32,668 bases of DNA, from assembly GCA_041494285.1 (NCBI GenBank), contig JBGQAL010000010.1, positions 1-32,668 of the forward strand, read 5' to 3'. Positions 14,769-23,162 of the stretch are shown here, in pieces. A program made the translations under genes and the position numbers. Under the pieces are notes generated by a model, which worked only from the letters and a program-made list of their open reading frames with translations, was not told the DNA's origin and did no database searches. The DNA comes from Fen-7 sp041494285 (lineage in GTDB: Archaea > Halobacteriota > Methanosarcinia > Methanotrichales > Methanotrichaceae). Positions within the stretch are counted from its first letter, which is position 1; each line of letters begins with the position of its first letter.

Positions 14769-16121
14769 TCAAACCTCCATCTTGAGCCAGCTGGCAGTGT
14801 CCGGAGTCTTGGCCTCGATCAATCCCATCAGCGACTGGGTTATCTCATGCACATAAGCAACAGCCTGCGGGTGCATCATCATGAATATGTCGACTCCTGC
14901 CATGGCCAGGGTGAATCCGGTGAGAATTTCCCATATTGGGCCTCGAAGCATCCTGTCTCCCCAGTCGGAATCCTGCTTGTTGGGGGACCTTACCATCCAT
15001 GCCTCTCTGACTCCCCAAGCGTTGGTGGTACCGGAGGACATCGGGAAGGTCAACTCCTCGTCGCCCTTCAGCGCGCCGAGCCTGATCCTCTCCATGTTGG
15101 TATAGGCGAAGTCCAGACCATAAGCTAGAGCCGCCGTGGTCGGGTCCATTACTATGGACTCGCGCGGGACTCCAGCCACCTTCATGAGCTTTCTGTTCAG
15201 CTCCTTCTGAGAGTTGATCTCCAGCTGAGTCCAGGAGAGGCAGACGTGCCCGTTATCAACGCAGGCCTTGCCTATCTTTTCCCAGTCCATGTTCAGGTTA
15301 GCCGAGGCGATCAGAACGCGCTCGCCTTGGGCCGCTTCAGCAGCCTTAGACAGAACAATGGGGTCCTTCTCCGGGTTGCCCGAACCGCCGATACATATTG
15401 GCACATCAACGGCCTGGAGGACCTCTTCCACTGTCTTAGCTGCGTCCTGAGGCGAGGTGTCTTTCACCAATGGGTCAGTGCTGATCAAGTGGACAGTGAC
15501 TAGGTCAGCGCCGAACTGCTTGACGGCCTTCTTGGCCCACTCGCCGGGGCTGTTCATGACATCCTCATAGTGCATCTTTACAGCCTTTGCCATTCCTATA
15601 GGCATATCGAAGACGTCCATGGTGATCTTTGGATTGTTGGGCATGGGGGCATCGGGGAAGAACGGCATGGCCTTCTCGCCACCGAGCTTCATTACGCGAC
15701 CCCTGCTTCCACCATCTGCCTTAGTGGCACCAATGGTAACCTCTTGAATTGGGTACTTCCAGGTCTTGTCCGATCCAACAGCGAACTTGGCACTGGTCAG
15801 GGCGCTGGCCACCCTGAAGGCTGGCACTGCGGCTGCCGCAGCGGCGAGCTCCTTTGGTGCTGGGGCTATTGCCTGGGCTAAAGCTACTGGTTGCATCAGG
15901 GCGTCTACTGGATAGCCCACAGCCTTGGCGAACTTGATAAGCTGCATTGCGATCTGAGCAGCCTCTTGACCGAAGTAGTACGCGAAGAGAGGTCCAACCC
16001 CTCCTGCACCTGCATCGATCTCTATCTCTACATCTCCCTCGATCTTTACCCCTTCGAGGGATTGAACATTTAACTCTGATAGTGTCTTGTTTAGATCAGA
16101 TAAAGTGACCTTTTCTGCCAT
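14769..16121 (-). CDS. cdhD: ACDS delta subunit, corrinoid/iron-sulfur protein small subunit
   Basis: A 450-residue partner of CdhE in the corrinoid/Fe-S subcomplex. After an N-terminal region (VQSLEGVKIEGDVEIEIDAG) and an alanine-rich linker (about residues 110-125) comes a TIM barrel with DLVTVHLISTDP, VPICIGGSGNPEKDP, ESIVMDPTTAALAYG and a C-terminal glycine-rich stretch. This follows the methyltransferase-like delta subunit pattern. Its stop lies five bases before the preferred cdhE start, within that gene's ribosome site, so the two are coupled. It follows cooC by 11 bases, with a GAGGGTGA ribosome site. Confidence 0.97.
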   Translation of the reverse strand: MAEKVTLSDLNKTLSELNVQSLEGVKIEGDVEIEIDAGAGGVGPLFAYYFGQEAAQIAMQLIKFAKAVGYPVDALMQPVALAQAIAPAPKELAAAAAAVPAFRVASALTSAKFAVGSDKTWKYPIQEVTIGATKADGGSRGRVMKLGGEKAMPFFPDAPMPNNPKITMDVFDMPIGMAKAVKMHYEDVMNSPGEWAKKAVKQFGADLVTVHLISTDPLVKDTSPQDAAKTVEEVLQAVDVPICIGGSGNPEKDPIVLSKAAEAAQGERVLIASANLNMDWEKIGKACVDNGHVCLSWTQLEINSQKELNRKLMKVAGVPRESIVMDPTTAALAYGLDFAYTNMERIRLGALKGDEELTFPMSSGTTNAWGVREAWMVRSPNKQDSDWGDRMLRGPIWEILTGFTLAMAGVDIFMMMHPQAVAYVHEITQSLMGLIEAKTPDTASWLKMEV

Positions 16122-16132
16122 TCAAATCACCC

Positions 16133-16894
16133 TCACAGGCCTATCTCCTTGATCACGCTCTCCATCTCAACTACAGCAGGCGTGTCATTGGGAAGGCCTA
16201 TCAATGGATCTCCCACTAAGTCAAACTTGGCTAACAACTCATCGTAGGGAATAGTACCGATAACCTTAAGGCCGACACCTCTGGCGTTTTCCAGCACCTT
16301 CTGCTTTCGCTCTGGAGTGACCTTGTTGACGACCACGTACAGCTCCTTGTACCGGAGCTCGATCTCTCCTGCCAGGTCGCGTATGCGCTCGGCGGTGGTT
16401 AGACCACGTCTGGACTCGTCCGTGACGACAACGAGTATGTCCAGATCGGGTATGGTCTTTCTGCTGAGGTGCTCAAGGCCTGCCGGAGTGTCTATGATGA
16501 TCAGATCGTAATCGCTAACCGTCTTGTCCATGATGCCGCGGAGAAGGTTGTTGACAAAACAGTAGCATCCAGACCCTTCCGGCTTGCCCATGACAAGAAG
16601 ATCGTACCCTTCCTCCTCGGCCAGGATCTCGAAGAGCTTCGACTCGAACAGTGCCTGTTTGTCAGTGTCAGGAGACGTGGTGTACCTGGACTGCTGCATA
16701 AACTCTCGCATGTCTCCTATGGTCTTTCCCACAGTTACGCCCATGGCGTCTGCGAGATTGGCATCCGGGTCTGCGTCGATAGCGAGTATCCTGTACTTTT
16801 TAGCTGAGCTCTTCAATAGGTGTCTGATCAGCATGGCGGTGATGGCGGTCTTGCCCGTGCCGCCCTTGCCGGTTACCGCTATTACTTTTCCCAA
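16133..16894 (-). CDS. cooC: CooC-type nickel-insertion ATPase for CODH/ACS maturation
   Basis: A 253-residue MinD/ArsA-like P-loop ATPase with the deviant Walker A motif KGGTGKT (10-16), IDADPDANLADAMG, and IIDTPAGLEHLS for Walker B. The C-x-C motif at C110/C112 (GSGCYCFVNN) is the metal-binding site by which CooC dimers hold nickel or zinc. It should load nickel into the C-cluster of CdhA, or the A-cluster of CdhC as AcsF does. The start is TTG (16892-16894) behind AAGGAAGG. Its place inside the operon, between the mini-genes and cdhD, fits a dedicated maturation factor. Confidence 0.92.
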   Translation of the reverse strand: MGKVIAVTGKGGTGKTAITAMLIRHLLKSSAKKYRILAIDADPDANLADAMGVTVGKTIGDMREFMQQSRYTTSPDTDKQALFESKLFEILAEEEGYDLLVMGKPEGSGCYCFVNNLLRGIMDKTVSDYDLIIIDTPAGLEHLSRKTIPDLDILVVVTDESRRGLTTAERIRDLAGEIELRYKELYVVVNKVTPERKQKVLENARGVGLKVIGTIPYDELLAKFDLVGDPLIGLPNDTPAVVEMESVIKEIGL

Positions 16895-16910
16895 AGTGCA
16901 GCCTTCCTTA

Positions 16911-17096
16911 TTATCGTTTTACGATTACTACTTCCGCAATATGGACCGATGCTCCCCGAAGCTCAATGGTGATGCCACCGGATTTTCCCGCGGCCGACAT
17001 AGCAAAGGCCGGTGCGGAACCTGCTGCAGGCGAAGCTGCTGGAGCCGCGGCTGCGGGCGTCTTGGGCTTAAGTTTAAGCTGTATCTTTCCTGCCAT
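16911..17096 (-). CDS. mini-protein resembling the CdhC tail, copy 2
   Basis: A 61-residue protein paralogous to the one at 17183-17374. Its N-terminus MAGKIQLKLKPK is identical over 12 residues, followed by an Ala/Pro/Ser linker (13-40) and the end GGITIELRGASVHIAEVVIV. The end resembles, from memory, the GGIKLTFKNAKITIDK-type last beta segment of CdhC in Methanosarcina, which is lacking in this window's CdhC. GTGAGGGAG lies eight bases before the ATG, so it is surely a translated gene. It lies 16 bases before cooC. It may be a detached subunit-docking tail, diverged from copy 1. No cysteines, no membrane segment. Confidence 0.8.
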   Translation of the reverse strand: MAGKIQLKLKPKTPAAAAPAASPAAGSAPAFAMSAAGKSGGITIELRGASVHIAEVVIVKR

Positions 17097-17130
17097 AATA
17101 TCTCCCTCACTTTGAATTAAGATTGCGTTG

Positions 17131-17194
17131 CTCGCTATGGACCGCCTCTCCCAGACAGAAAAAAGGGAGAAGAAGGCGGTCTCTACTTAGCGAG
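17131..17194 (-). promoter_or_regulatory. long imperfect hairpin between the two mini-genes
   Basis: Three complementary arms nest: CTCGCTA (17131-17137) with TAGCGAG (17188-17194); GACCGCC (17140-17146) with GGCGGTC (17175-17181); TCTCCC (17147-17152) with GGGAGA (17165-17170). In mRNA sense the loop is TTTTTTCTGTCT. The outer arm covers the last codons and stop of copy 1. No T-run follows the stem on the minus strand, so an RNA stability or processing element between cdhABC and the downstream genes is more likely than a simple terminator. Confidence 0.65.
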
Positions 17195-17374
17195 AACCAC
17201 CTTGTCGATGGATATCTTTGCATCCTTCAGTATCAGCTTTATGCCGCCTGCGCTGCCGCCTGCAGGCATGGAAAAGGCTGGTGCTCCGCCGGTTCCAGTT
17301 GATGTCGCTGCGGCTGCTGGAGCCGCTGCTGCCGGTGCCTTGGGCTTGAGTTTAAGCTGTATCTTTCCCGCCAT
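17183..17374 (-). CDS. mini-protein resembling the CdhC tail, copy 1
   Basis: A 63-residue protein starting MAGKIQLKLKPKAPAAAAP, with a long Ala/Thr/Gly/Pro linker (13-42) and ending GGIKLILKDAKISIDKVVLA. A consensus AAGGAGG sits ten bases before the ATG, the best ribosome site in the operon, hinting at high synthesis. It starts 13 bases after the cdhC stop. The end matches the GGIKLTFKNAKITID-type tail I recall from CdhC of Methanosarcina and others, so gene fission from cdhC followed by duplication is a reasonable reading. Its function (docking of CdhC to the corrinoid or CODH subcomplex) is inferred. Confidence 0.82.
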   Translation of the reverse strand: MAGKIQLKLKPKAPAAAAPAAAATSTGTGGAPAFSMPAGGSAGGIKLILKDAKISIDKVVLAK

Positions 17375-17387
17375 TTACAAAACCTCC

Positions 17388-18794
17388 TTAAAGAACTCCC
17401 TCGTTCTGCAGGACCTCTACCACCTGGTTGAGCTGAGTCTCTGACCATCCGAGCTTGCTGTGGACATCGTCGATGGTGAACTCTCCGCCGGTCTGCTCGA
17501 TGAAGCCGATGAGCTTCTGTTTCTCATCGTCGCCGACCTCTTCGAACTTCCAGCCCTCGGTGATCTTCTGGTTATCAACGGTCCTGGTGACGCCATCTAC
17601 CACGGGATGCCCAACTTTGACCAGGAAAGCCTTAAGGGACGTGATATCCTTGGCGTCATCCTCGGTGGCAATCTTGGCGAGCATATCCTCGGCGATGCCT
17701 GCCTTTACTCTCTCCTTGAGGTTCTTGGACATCCAAACAATCCTTCTCCAGCCTCCGTCTGCCTGGAGGAACTTGGAAGAGAAGTAGTACAGGATACCCA
17801 TGCCCAGGAATCCGACTATCTGCTTACCGCCGCCAGTCTGGCCGGCCATGGTGGAGAAGGGCAGTCCGTTGGGGGTTGCGCCCTTGAAGTCACGGTCAGC
17901 AAGGCCAATTCCGTCAACCTCAGGCATGTAGAAGCCGATGGTCTCGAAGCATCCACAGGATGTGTGGGGTGCATCGAAGAATGTGTACAGCTTCATGACG
18001 CTGTACTCGCCGCCGGACCTCTTCGCCGCCATCTCGTTGATGGTTTCATACTCACCGGCGACTGCGTCCTTCAGTCCCGTCTTTGGTATAGCGAACTGTG
18101 GGCCCTCTGGGTCCACCTTAGCAGCAGCGCGACCGTCGAACCAGGTTATGGCACCGCACAGAGATGGCCGGTCTGGGGTGACTACGCAAGCGCTGGTGGG
18201 GGCGAAAGCCTGACACAGTGTGCATCCGTAGAAAACATCGACGTCCTCGTCGTGCAGTCCTTTGGCGCGCTCATCACGAGCCTTATAGACCTCCCTAGCC
18301 TTGGCTTCCTCTTCTTTTACCTTCTCGGGGTCAGTTAAGATGGTGATCTCCATCTTCTCGATGAAGGGCATCTCGGCCTTGTAAAGGTCGATAACCGGTT
18401 TGTATATCTGCTCAAAGGATGTTACACCCTTCTTCTGTAGGTTTTTGCCCAGCCTCATCCAGATGTCGTACCTCTGGTTGAGGTGCATCAGCCCGCTGAT
18501 ATAGGAAAGAAGAGCGTGGTTTCTCCTCTCGACGATGGACTCCAGGTCCTTCTCGATCTTCTCGCCGCCCACCTTGAAGATCATGCCGAAGGGTATGGTG
18601 GAACCCTCTTTGATGTCCTTGAGGTCAGGGCCTATTAGAGTCACCTTTCCATCCTGGATCTGGTCCATCGGGGTTGCCAGGGATAGCTCGAACCCGTATG
18701 CCTTGGGGCCGGCGAGCTCTACCCAAAGATCCTCTTTCCTGATGCGTTCCCCTTCATACATAGGGGATATGTCCAACTTGATTTCATCTGCCAT
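17388..18794 (-). CDS. cdhC: ACDS beta subunit, acetyl-CoA synthase
   Basis: Makes or splits acetyl-CoA at the Ni-Ni-[4Fe-4S] A-cluster, using CO from CdhA and the methyl group from CdhD/E. A-cluster ligands are clear: C191-x2-C194, C203, C213, then C280-G-C282. VDPEGPQFAIP and MAGQTGGGKQIVGFLG are classic. The 468 residues are near normal, but the end is unusual. In place of an acidic or Ala/Pro linker and beta tail, residues about 426-468 read as a winged-helix-like module (LIGFIEQTGGEFTIDDVHSK, then LGWSETQLNQVVEVLQNEG). The expected tail is encoded by the next two genes. ATG start with GAGGTG before it. Confidence 0.97.
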   Translation of the reverse strand: MADEIKLDISPMYEGERIRKEDLWVELAGPKAYGFELSLATPMDQIQDGKVTLIGPDLKDIKEGSTIPFGMIFKVGGEKIEKDLESIVERRNHALLSYISGLMHLNQRYDIWMRLGKNLQKKGVTSFEQIYKPVIDLYKAEMPFIEKMEITILTDPEKVKEEEAKAREVYKARDERAKGLHDEDVDVFYGCTLCQAFAPTSACVVTPDRPSLCGAITWFDGRAAAKVDPEGPQFAIPKTGLKDAVAGEYETINEMAAKRSGGEYSVMKLYTFFDAPHTSCGCFETIGFYMPEVDGIGLADRDFKGATPNGLPFSTMAGQTGGGKQIVGFLGMGILYYFSSKFLQADGGWRRIVWMSKNLKERVKAGIAEDMLAKIATEDDAKDITSLKAFLVKVGHPVVDGVTRTVDNQKITEGWKFEEVGDDEKQKLIGFIEQTGGEFTIDDVHSKLGWSETQLNQVVEVLQNEGVL

Positions 18795-18824
18795 TAATAC
18801 ACCTCTTCTGTTATGAGATGAACT

Positions 18825-19397
18825 TCATTTCTTCAGTGCTGCTATAACTTCGTCCACAGCCGCGTGGTAGTCGTCGGTTCTGAATGCCATGTTCCCGAAG
18901 GTCATGTTCGCGTTGACATGGTAGTACCTGTCGATTGAGACGCGCTTGATGTCCCTGTTGAAGTTCTTCAGGGTTGCGAACATGGCGTTGGCGAACTTGT
19001 AGAAGATGCCCATGAATATAACGGTATCATACTGGCCCTGTCCGTCCAGTCCCTTCCAATCCGGAAAACGGAGGTAGTTGGTCAGGGGGTGCAGGCCGAT
19101 CTGGTAGACGTTATTCAGGTAGCCTCGGTCAACAAAGCCCTTAACCGAGTGGGCAGTGGCCGCGATGGGTATTCCGGCCTTGCCGATCTCGATCATCTTG
19201 TCGAACATGATGGGGTCATCGAAGAGCTCTGCACCCACAACGAGCAGAGGCCTCTTGGATTTCTTGATTATAGCGGCGATGACCTTAGGCATGTACATCT
19301 TGGCCATCTCCGGCCCGGGGATCTGGGCCATCTCAAAAGGCGTCGCATCCTTGGTGGTGTCAATACCAACAGCCTTGGGTTTTACTTCTGCTGCCAT
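18825..19397 (-). CDS. cdhB: ACDS epsilon subunit
   Basis: A 190-residue subunit that forms the alpha2-epsilon2 CO dehydrogenase component with CdhA. It has a Rossmann-like fold related to DHS-type NAD/FAD-binding domains (RPLLVVGAELFDDPIMFDKM, AATAHSVKGF, YDTVIFMGIFYKFANA). It is thought to assist electron transfer or FAD binding, without metal ligands of its own. Length is typical. It lies 18 bases after cdhA with GGAGGACA before its ATG, and 30 bases before cdhC. Confidence 0.95.
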   Translation of the reverse strand: MAAEVKPKAVGIDTTKDATPFEMAQIPGPEMAKMYMPKVIAAIIKKSKRPLLVVGAELFDDPIMFDKMIEIGKAGIPIAATAHSVKGFVDRGYLNNVYQIGLHPLTNYLRFPDWKGLDGQGQYDTVIFMGIFYKFANAMFATLKNFNRDIKRVSIDRYYHVNANMTFGNMAFRTDDYHAAVDEVIAALKK

Positions 19398-19415
19398 TTT
19401 ATGTCCTCCTTGTCC

Positions 19416-21833
19416 TCACTTCTTGACCCTTATCTTCCTGGGGATGTTCGTCGGATCGAAGCTTACATCTGCCGGTCTGAGCGGACCTGACATGATCTTC
19501 TTCTGCTTCCAGTCGATCTTCCAGCCGTGCTTCGACTCAAGCTCCTTCATCATGGCATCTTTGTAGACGAGGGGAAGATCTTTGGTGTCTCGGACGAAGA
19601 TGTGCCAGTCATCCGGAAGCTTGCCGCAGTACTTCATGGAGAGATCGCACCAGTGGGTCAGCTTGATAGATCTGCCGATGCTGTTATCCGATGGTCGCAG
19701 GCAGAGCTTGGCCATCTCTATCATGGCCTCTTCCTTGGACTCGGCTATGTATAGCATGGCTTCAGGTGCAGGCTCAATCTGCTGCATCTTGCCGTCCCTG
19801 GCATCGATGACCATCCAGTCCTCGGGCTTGTCCGCCCTGCCCATGAACGAGCGGCGGTACATGACCGAGTGAGGCTGGACTACTACCGGTATTCCTAGGC
19901 GGTTGCATCCTGTCGCGATGGACGCGGCCTTTTGAGAATAGGCTCCCCAGGCCACGCCGCAAGCTCCCACTTTGTTCAAGATGTAGTCTGCGATATCGTC
20001 GAAGTTGCCCCTGTGGTTACGGTGAGCGAAGATGGTGGCCACCTTGATAGCAGCGTCGGCGATGTTGGCGTTGGAGACGCATGAGCCGGTGTTGCAGATG
20101 TTGCGACCGTCAAAGCCTCCAGGATACTGCTCCCAGATGGTCTTGCCGTCGACATCAGTGTACAGGGACATGTCCATGGCCATGCATCCCGAGGTAACTA
20201 CGATGTAGCCGCGGTCCACGAACTCCTTGGCTATGTCGTAGCACTCTTTGGTGCCCTTGGGGTAGTTGGAGCATCCGACCAGGGCAATGACTCCGGGAAT
20301 TGTGCCCAGCACGATGGGTGCACCTACCGACCTGATCTCTGTGTCTCGGGCGGGTCCACGGCCTGCTCTCATCTTGAACTTCTGGTTCTTAACGTACTGG
20401 CGGTTAGCATACTCGTAGAGGTCCATGATGGGGATGTTCTGCGGGCAAACCTGCTCGCATCTGTTGCATCCTACGCAGGTCTCGTACAGCGAGGAGAACG
20501 GCTCCAGGTTGCCCTTCTTGGCCTCTGCCATCAGCTCGCTTATGGTGGTGTGGGGCGGGCAGACGAAGGCACACTCGTTGCATCCTGTGCACTTCTCGAT
20601 TGCTTCCTTGAACTGCGCTTCTGTGATGAGGCTCTGGGTCTTGGCCTCGGCACGCTTGGGCTTGACGGCTATGGCGACCCTGATTCCGACCTCTCCAGCC
20701 TTGGTGGGATCGAGAATGGCTACGCCCGGCATCTTGAAGCTGACCAAGTCCTCCACTATAGCATCAACGGGGTCGTTGGTCCTGTCCGGCAGGCCCATCA
20801 TGATCTTGTCCGTGGTGGCAATGACTGGGATCTTGCGCTTCTGGGAGTCTTCAAGGACATCGCAGTATACGCACTGCTCGTCCACCATGATGCAGTCCAT
20901 GACTCCGGAGCGAACCATCTTTCTCCACCAGCCCATTGCTCCAGCAACCTTGGGCCGCAGGCCAATGTCCCTGGGCACTTTCAGCTCGCCTTTTCCTAGG
21001 CCAATCCTGTTCAGGTCATGAGCTGTGCAGCAAACGCCGCCGATGTCAACCTTGTCCCACAGGTTGTTGTTCTCGGCGAAAATCATGGCCTCAGCACCTG
21101 CAGCCAGGTTGTGGCCGTAAGCGATGAGAACGCCCTTGTTCTGGTCCAGGGTTCCCATGCCTATCTCGATCAGAGGGGCATCAGCTGCGCCTCGGGGCAT
21201 GTCGTATGCCACGATCTGCAGCATGTCGCAGATCTCCATGCCCAGGAGGTCAAGCATGCCAGCGTGCAGAGCCTTGGATTCGAAGTCTATGAAAGCGCTC
21301 TCCTGGCCGGTGTGAGTCGCAGCTAGAAGCTGGACTACTTGCTCCTCAAGGTAATAGAGCCCCTCATTGAAGCCCTTGAGGGTCGTGGGCTTGGTGCCCA
21401 TTATGGTCTGGTATATGGGAGAATCTACCAGTATCTCGTCACCCATGTCGAACTTCATGTCTCCGAACTTGTCCAGGCACCAGTGGTAGAGATGTCTGCC
21501 GTGGGCAGCGTGTGCGCAGCAGCCCATTAGGCAGGCGATAAGGACGATCTTGCCGCAGGCACCGGCCTGATCGATGCCGCAAGCTCCGCGCTTGTTACCT
21601 GTGAGGTCACATGGTCCGTAAGTACACAGTGTACAAGTATCGTCGGCAGGCGTGTACATAATCTTGTACCTGTTCGCTATCTTGAAATCCCAGTCACGGA
21701 GCGTTGCCACACCGGGCTTGGGGAAAGGACCCATGGGTTGGTCCCACTCTTCCTCTTCCTTAACGACAGCTCCGATGTTGATCTGGACGTTCTTCATGTC
21801 CTCAACAGCAAAACTGCCCTCGGTTCTTACCAT
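19416..21833 (-). CDS. cdhA: ACDS alpha subunit, carbon monoxide dehydrogenase
   Basis: Catalyses reversible CO oxidation at the Ni-Fe-S C-cluster. The 805 residues hold the B/D-cluster cysteines near the N-terminus (CTLCTYGPCDL, GACGIDQAGACG, CLMGCCAHAAHGRH) and two archaea-typical ferredoxin sites (CTGCNECAFVCPP and CVGCNRCEQVCPQ). C-cluster ligands appear in LVGCSN, NTGSCVSNANIADAAI, ACGVAWG and ATGCNRLG. It is the first gene of the operon; the ATG (21831-21833) has AGGAGG 11 bases upstream. Two TATA-like elements precede it. The product acts in the cytosol as part of the megadalton ACDS complex central to acetate cleavage. Confidence 0.98.
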   Translation of the reverse strand: MVRTEGSFAVEDMKNVQINIGAVVKEEEEWDQPMGPFPKPGVATLRDWDFKIANRYKIMYTPADDTCTLCTYGPCDLTGNKRGACGIDQAGACGKIVLIACLMGCCAHAAHGRHLYHWCLDKFGDMKFDMGDEILVDSPIYQTIMGTKPTTLKGFNEGLYYLEEQVVQLLAATHTGQESAFIDFESKALHAGMLDLLGMEICDMLQIVAYDMPRGAADAPLIEIGMGTLDQNKGVLIAYGHNLAAGAEAMIFAENNNLWDKVDIGGVCCTAHDLNRIGLGKGELKVPRDIGLRPKVAGAMGWWRKMVRSGVMDCIMVDEQCVYCDVLEDSQKRKIPVIATTDKIMMGLPDRTNDPVDAIVEDLVSFKMPGVAILDPTKAGEVGIRVAIAVKPKRAEAKTQSLITEAQFKEAIEKCTGCNECAFVCPPHTTISELMAEAKKGNLEPFSSLYETCVGCNRCEQVCPQNIPIMDLYEYANRQYVKNQKFKMRAGRGPARDTEIRSVGAPIVLGTIPGVIALVGCSNYPKGTKECYDIAKEFVDRGYIVVTSGCMAMDMSLYTDVDGKTIWEQYPGGFDGRNICNTGSCVSNANIADAAIKVATIFAHRNHRGNFDDIADYILNKVGACGVAWGAYSQKAASIATGCNRLGIPVVVQPHSVMYRRSFMGRADKPEDWMVIDARDGKMQQIEPAPEAMLYIAESKEEAMIEMAKLCLRPSDNSIGRSIKLTHWCDLSMKYCGKLPDDWHIFVRDTKDLPLVYKDAMMKELESKHGWKIDWKQKKIMSGPLRPADVSFDPTNIPRKIRVKK

Positions 21834-21844
21834 TGGGTTCTTGG

Positions 21845-21923
21845 CCTCCTCTTTCCTTATATATACGGCCGTCCTGTTCGTTGAAATTACATAAAACCCT
21901 TTCGGATAGATTATTTTATAAAA
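21845..21923 (-). promoter_or_regulatory. promoter region and ribosome site of the cdh operon
   Basis: AGGAGG occupies 21845-21850. Two TATA candidates exist on the minus strand: GTATATATAA (about 21857-21866) and TTTTATAAAA (21914-21923). The nearer one would place the transcript start about three bases from the ATG and remove the ribosome site from the mRNA, so the distal palindromic element, giving a leader of roughly 55 bases, is the more consistent promoter. Two alternative starts remain possible. Confidence 0.55.
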
Positions 21924-21966
21924 CGCGGTTCATGGGAATAAATTTTGGGCCTAGCACCTCGAATAA

Positions 21967-22070
21967 TTTTTATACACGGGTTGTTCTTCGACTTAAATCA
22001 ACGATTATTGATGGATAATGCCATATCCCGCTAGGTTGAAATGCAAAAAGGCTGCACGAGAAGAGGACCT
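21967..22070 (+). promoter_or_regulatory. promoter and leader of the cobD operon
   Basis: TTTTTATAC (21967-21975) is a TATA candidate pointing away from cdhA, and GAGGA (about 22063-22067) precedes the ATG at 22071. The expected leader of about 75 bases was searched by eye for a cobalamin-riboswitch core and none was seen. Confidence 0.45.
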
Positions 22071-23162
22071 ATGATTGAGCGCATAAGGAAAAGCTTCGCG
22101 GAATCGGGAGAGTGCCATCACGGAGGCAGAGTTAGAGAGGCTGCTGCCTGCTTTGGCTTCGAGCCGCTGGACTTTTCCGCAAATATCAATCCCCTGGGCA
22201 GCCCGCCGCTCAAGGATGTCTTATCTTTGGAGATGGAAAAGCTCGGGCAGTATCCTGATAACAGATACACGGAGTTTCGAGAGGCTGCAGCGGCCTTTGT
22301 TGGCGTGGATGTCAGCAACATAGTTCCTGGTAACGGTTCTTCAGAGATCATCAGGCTCTTCGCGGAGACAACTCTGGAGGAGGGGGATTTGGCCATCATC
22401 CCTTTTCCAACCTTCGGCGAGTACGTGAACCAGTCAAGGCTCTTTGGTGCTGAGATTCATACGACAAACCTGGGCCCAACCGGGCAGGTGGAAATAGACA
22501 ATTCTGTTCTGCTGGATGCCAAGGCATTTTTCCTTTGCAATCCCAACAACCCCACTGGAAGTCTTTTGCCGAAGCGTCAAATTGTAGATCTGGTGAAGCG
22601 GTGTGAACGCTGCGAGACTTTTCTCCTTGTGGACGAGGCGTTCATTGAGCTATCCGACCCGAAACAGAGCGTTGTCTGCTTGGCTCCAGAGACGGAGTAT
22701 CTAGTAGTGATGAGATCCCTGACCAAATCCTTCGGAGTCCCTGGCCTTCGCCTGGGCTTTGGAGTTTGCAACAACCTTCTGACGGATATCATGAACAGAG
22801 CGAGGTTACCCTGGTCCATCAGCTCGATTGCCTCGGCTGCAGGAGTTGAGCTTTTTAAGCACACAGATCATCTGGAGAAAGCCAGGAATTTGATCCGGAC
22901 CGAGCTTGCCTGGCTGACGTGCCAGCTCGAAAGCCTAGGCCTGAGGCCAATGGAAAGCAGCGTCAACTTCATCCTCGTCGATGTGATGCCTTCAGGCCTT
23001 TCCTCTGGAGAACTCGTCCGGCGCATGATGGCCGAGGGCATACTCATCAGGGACTGCCAATCCTTTGGCCTGGGTGAGGGCTACATAAGAGTTGCCGTTA
23101 GGAACAGGGACGAGAACACGCGCCTAGTGGACGCATTGGAGAGGGTAGGATGCGCAGGATAA
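22071..23162 (+). CDS. cobD: L-threonine-O-3-phosphate decarboxylase CobD
   Basis: A fold-type I PLP enzyme making aminopropanol phosphate, the arm that links corrin ring to nucleotide loop. Key sites from the ATG at 22071: CHHGG (15-19), NPLG, CNPNNPTG (156-163), D188 in LLVDEAF, and the PLP lysine K219 in SLTKSFGVPGLRLG. The frame extends to 22041, but the ribosome site GAGGA favours 22071 (363 residues). In Methanosarcina mazei the homologue (MM2060) is reported to act also as a threonine kinase and to have a 111-residue metal-binding C-terminal extension. Here that extension is a separate gene. HisC is the alternative, but cobamide neighbours favour CobD. Confidence 0.9.
   Translation: MIERIRKSFAESGECHHGGRVREAAACFGFEPLDFSANINPLGSPPLKDVLSLEMEKLGQYPDNRYTEFREAAAAFVGVDVSNIVPGNGSSEIIRLFAETTLEEGDLAIIPFPTFGEYVNQSRLFGAEIHTTNLGPTGQVEIDNSVLLDAKAFFLCNPNNPTGSLLPKRQIVDLVKRCERCETFLLVDEAFIELSDPKQSVVCLAPETEYLVVMRSLTKSFGVPGLRLGFGVCNNLLTDIMNRARLPWSISSIASAAGVELFKHTDHLEKARNLIRTELAWLTCQLESLGLRPMESSVNFILVDVMPSGLSSGELVRRMMAEGILIRDCQSFGLGEGYIRVAVRNRDENTRLVDALERVGCAG

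Noticed and set aside
17460..18338. 292-residue plus-strand frame opposite cdhC
   Set aside because: It is a shadow of cdhC, caused by its codon bias; no ribosome site or domain.
21124..21326. Plus-strand frames opposite cdhA
   Set aside because: They are antisense shadows without own ribosome sites.
21976..22070. Cobalamin riboswitch before cobD
   Set aside because: No B12-box or suitable long leader could be seen, and such riboswitches are rare in archaea.
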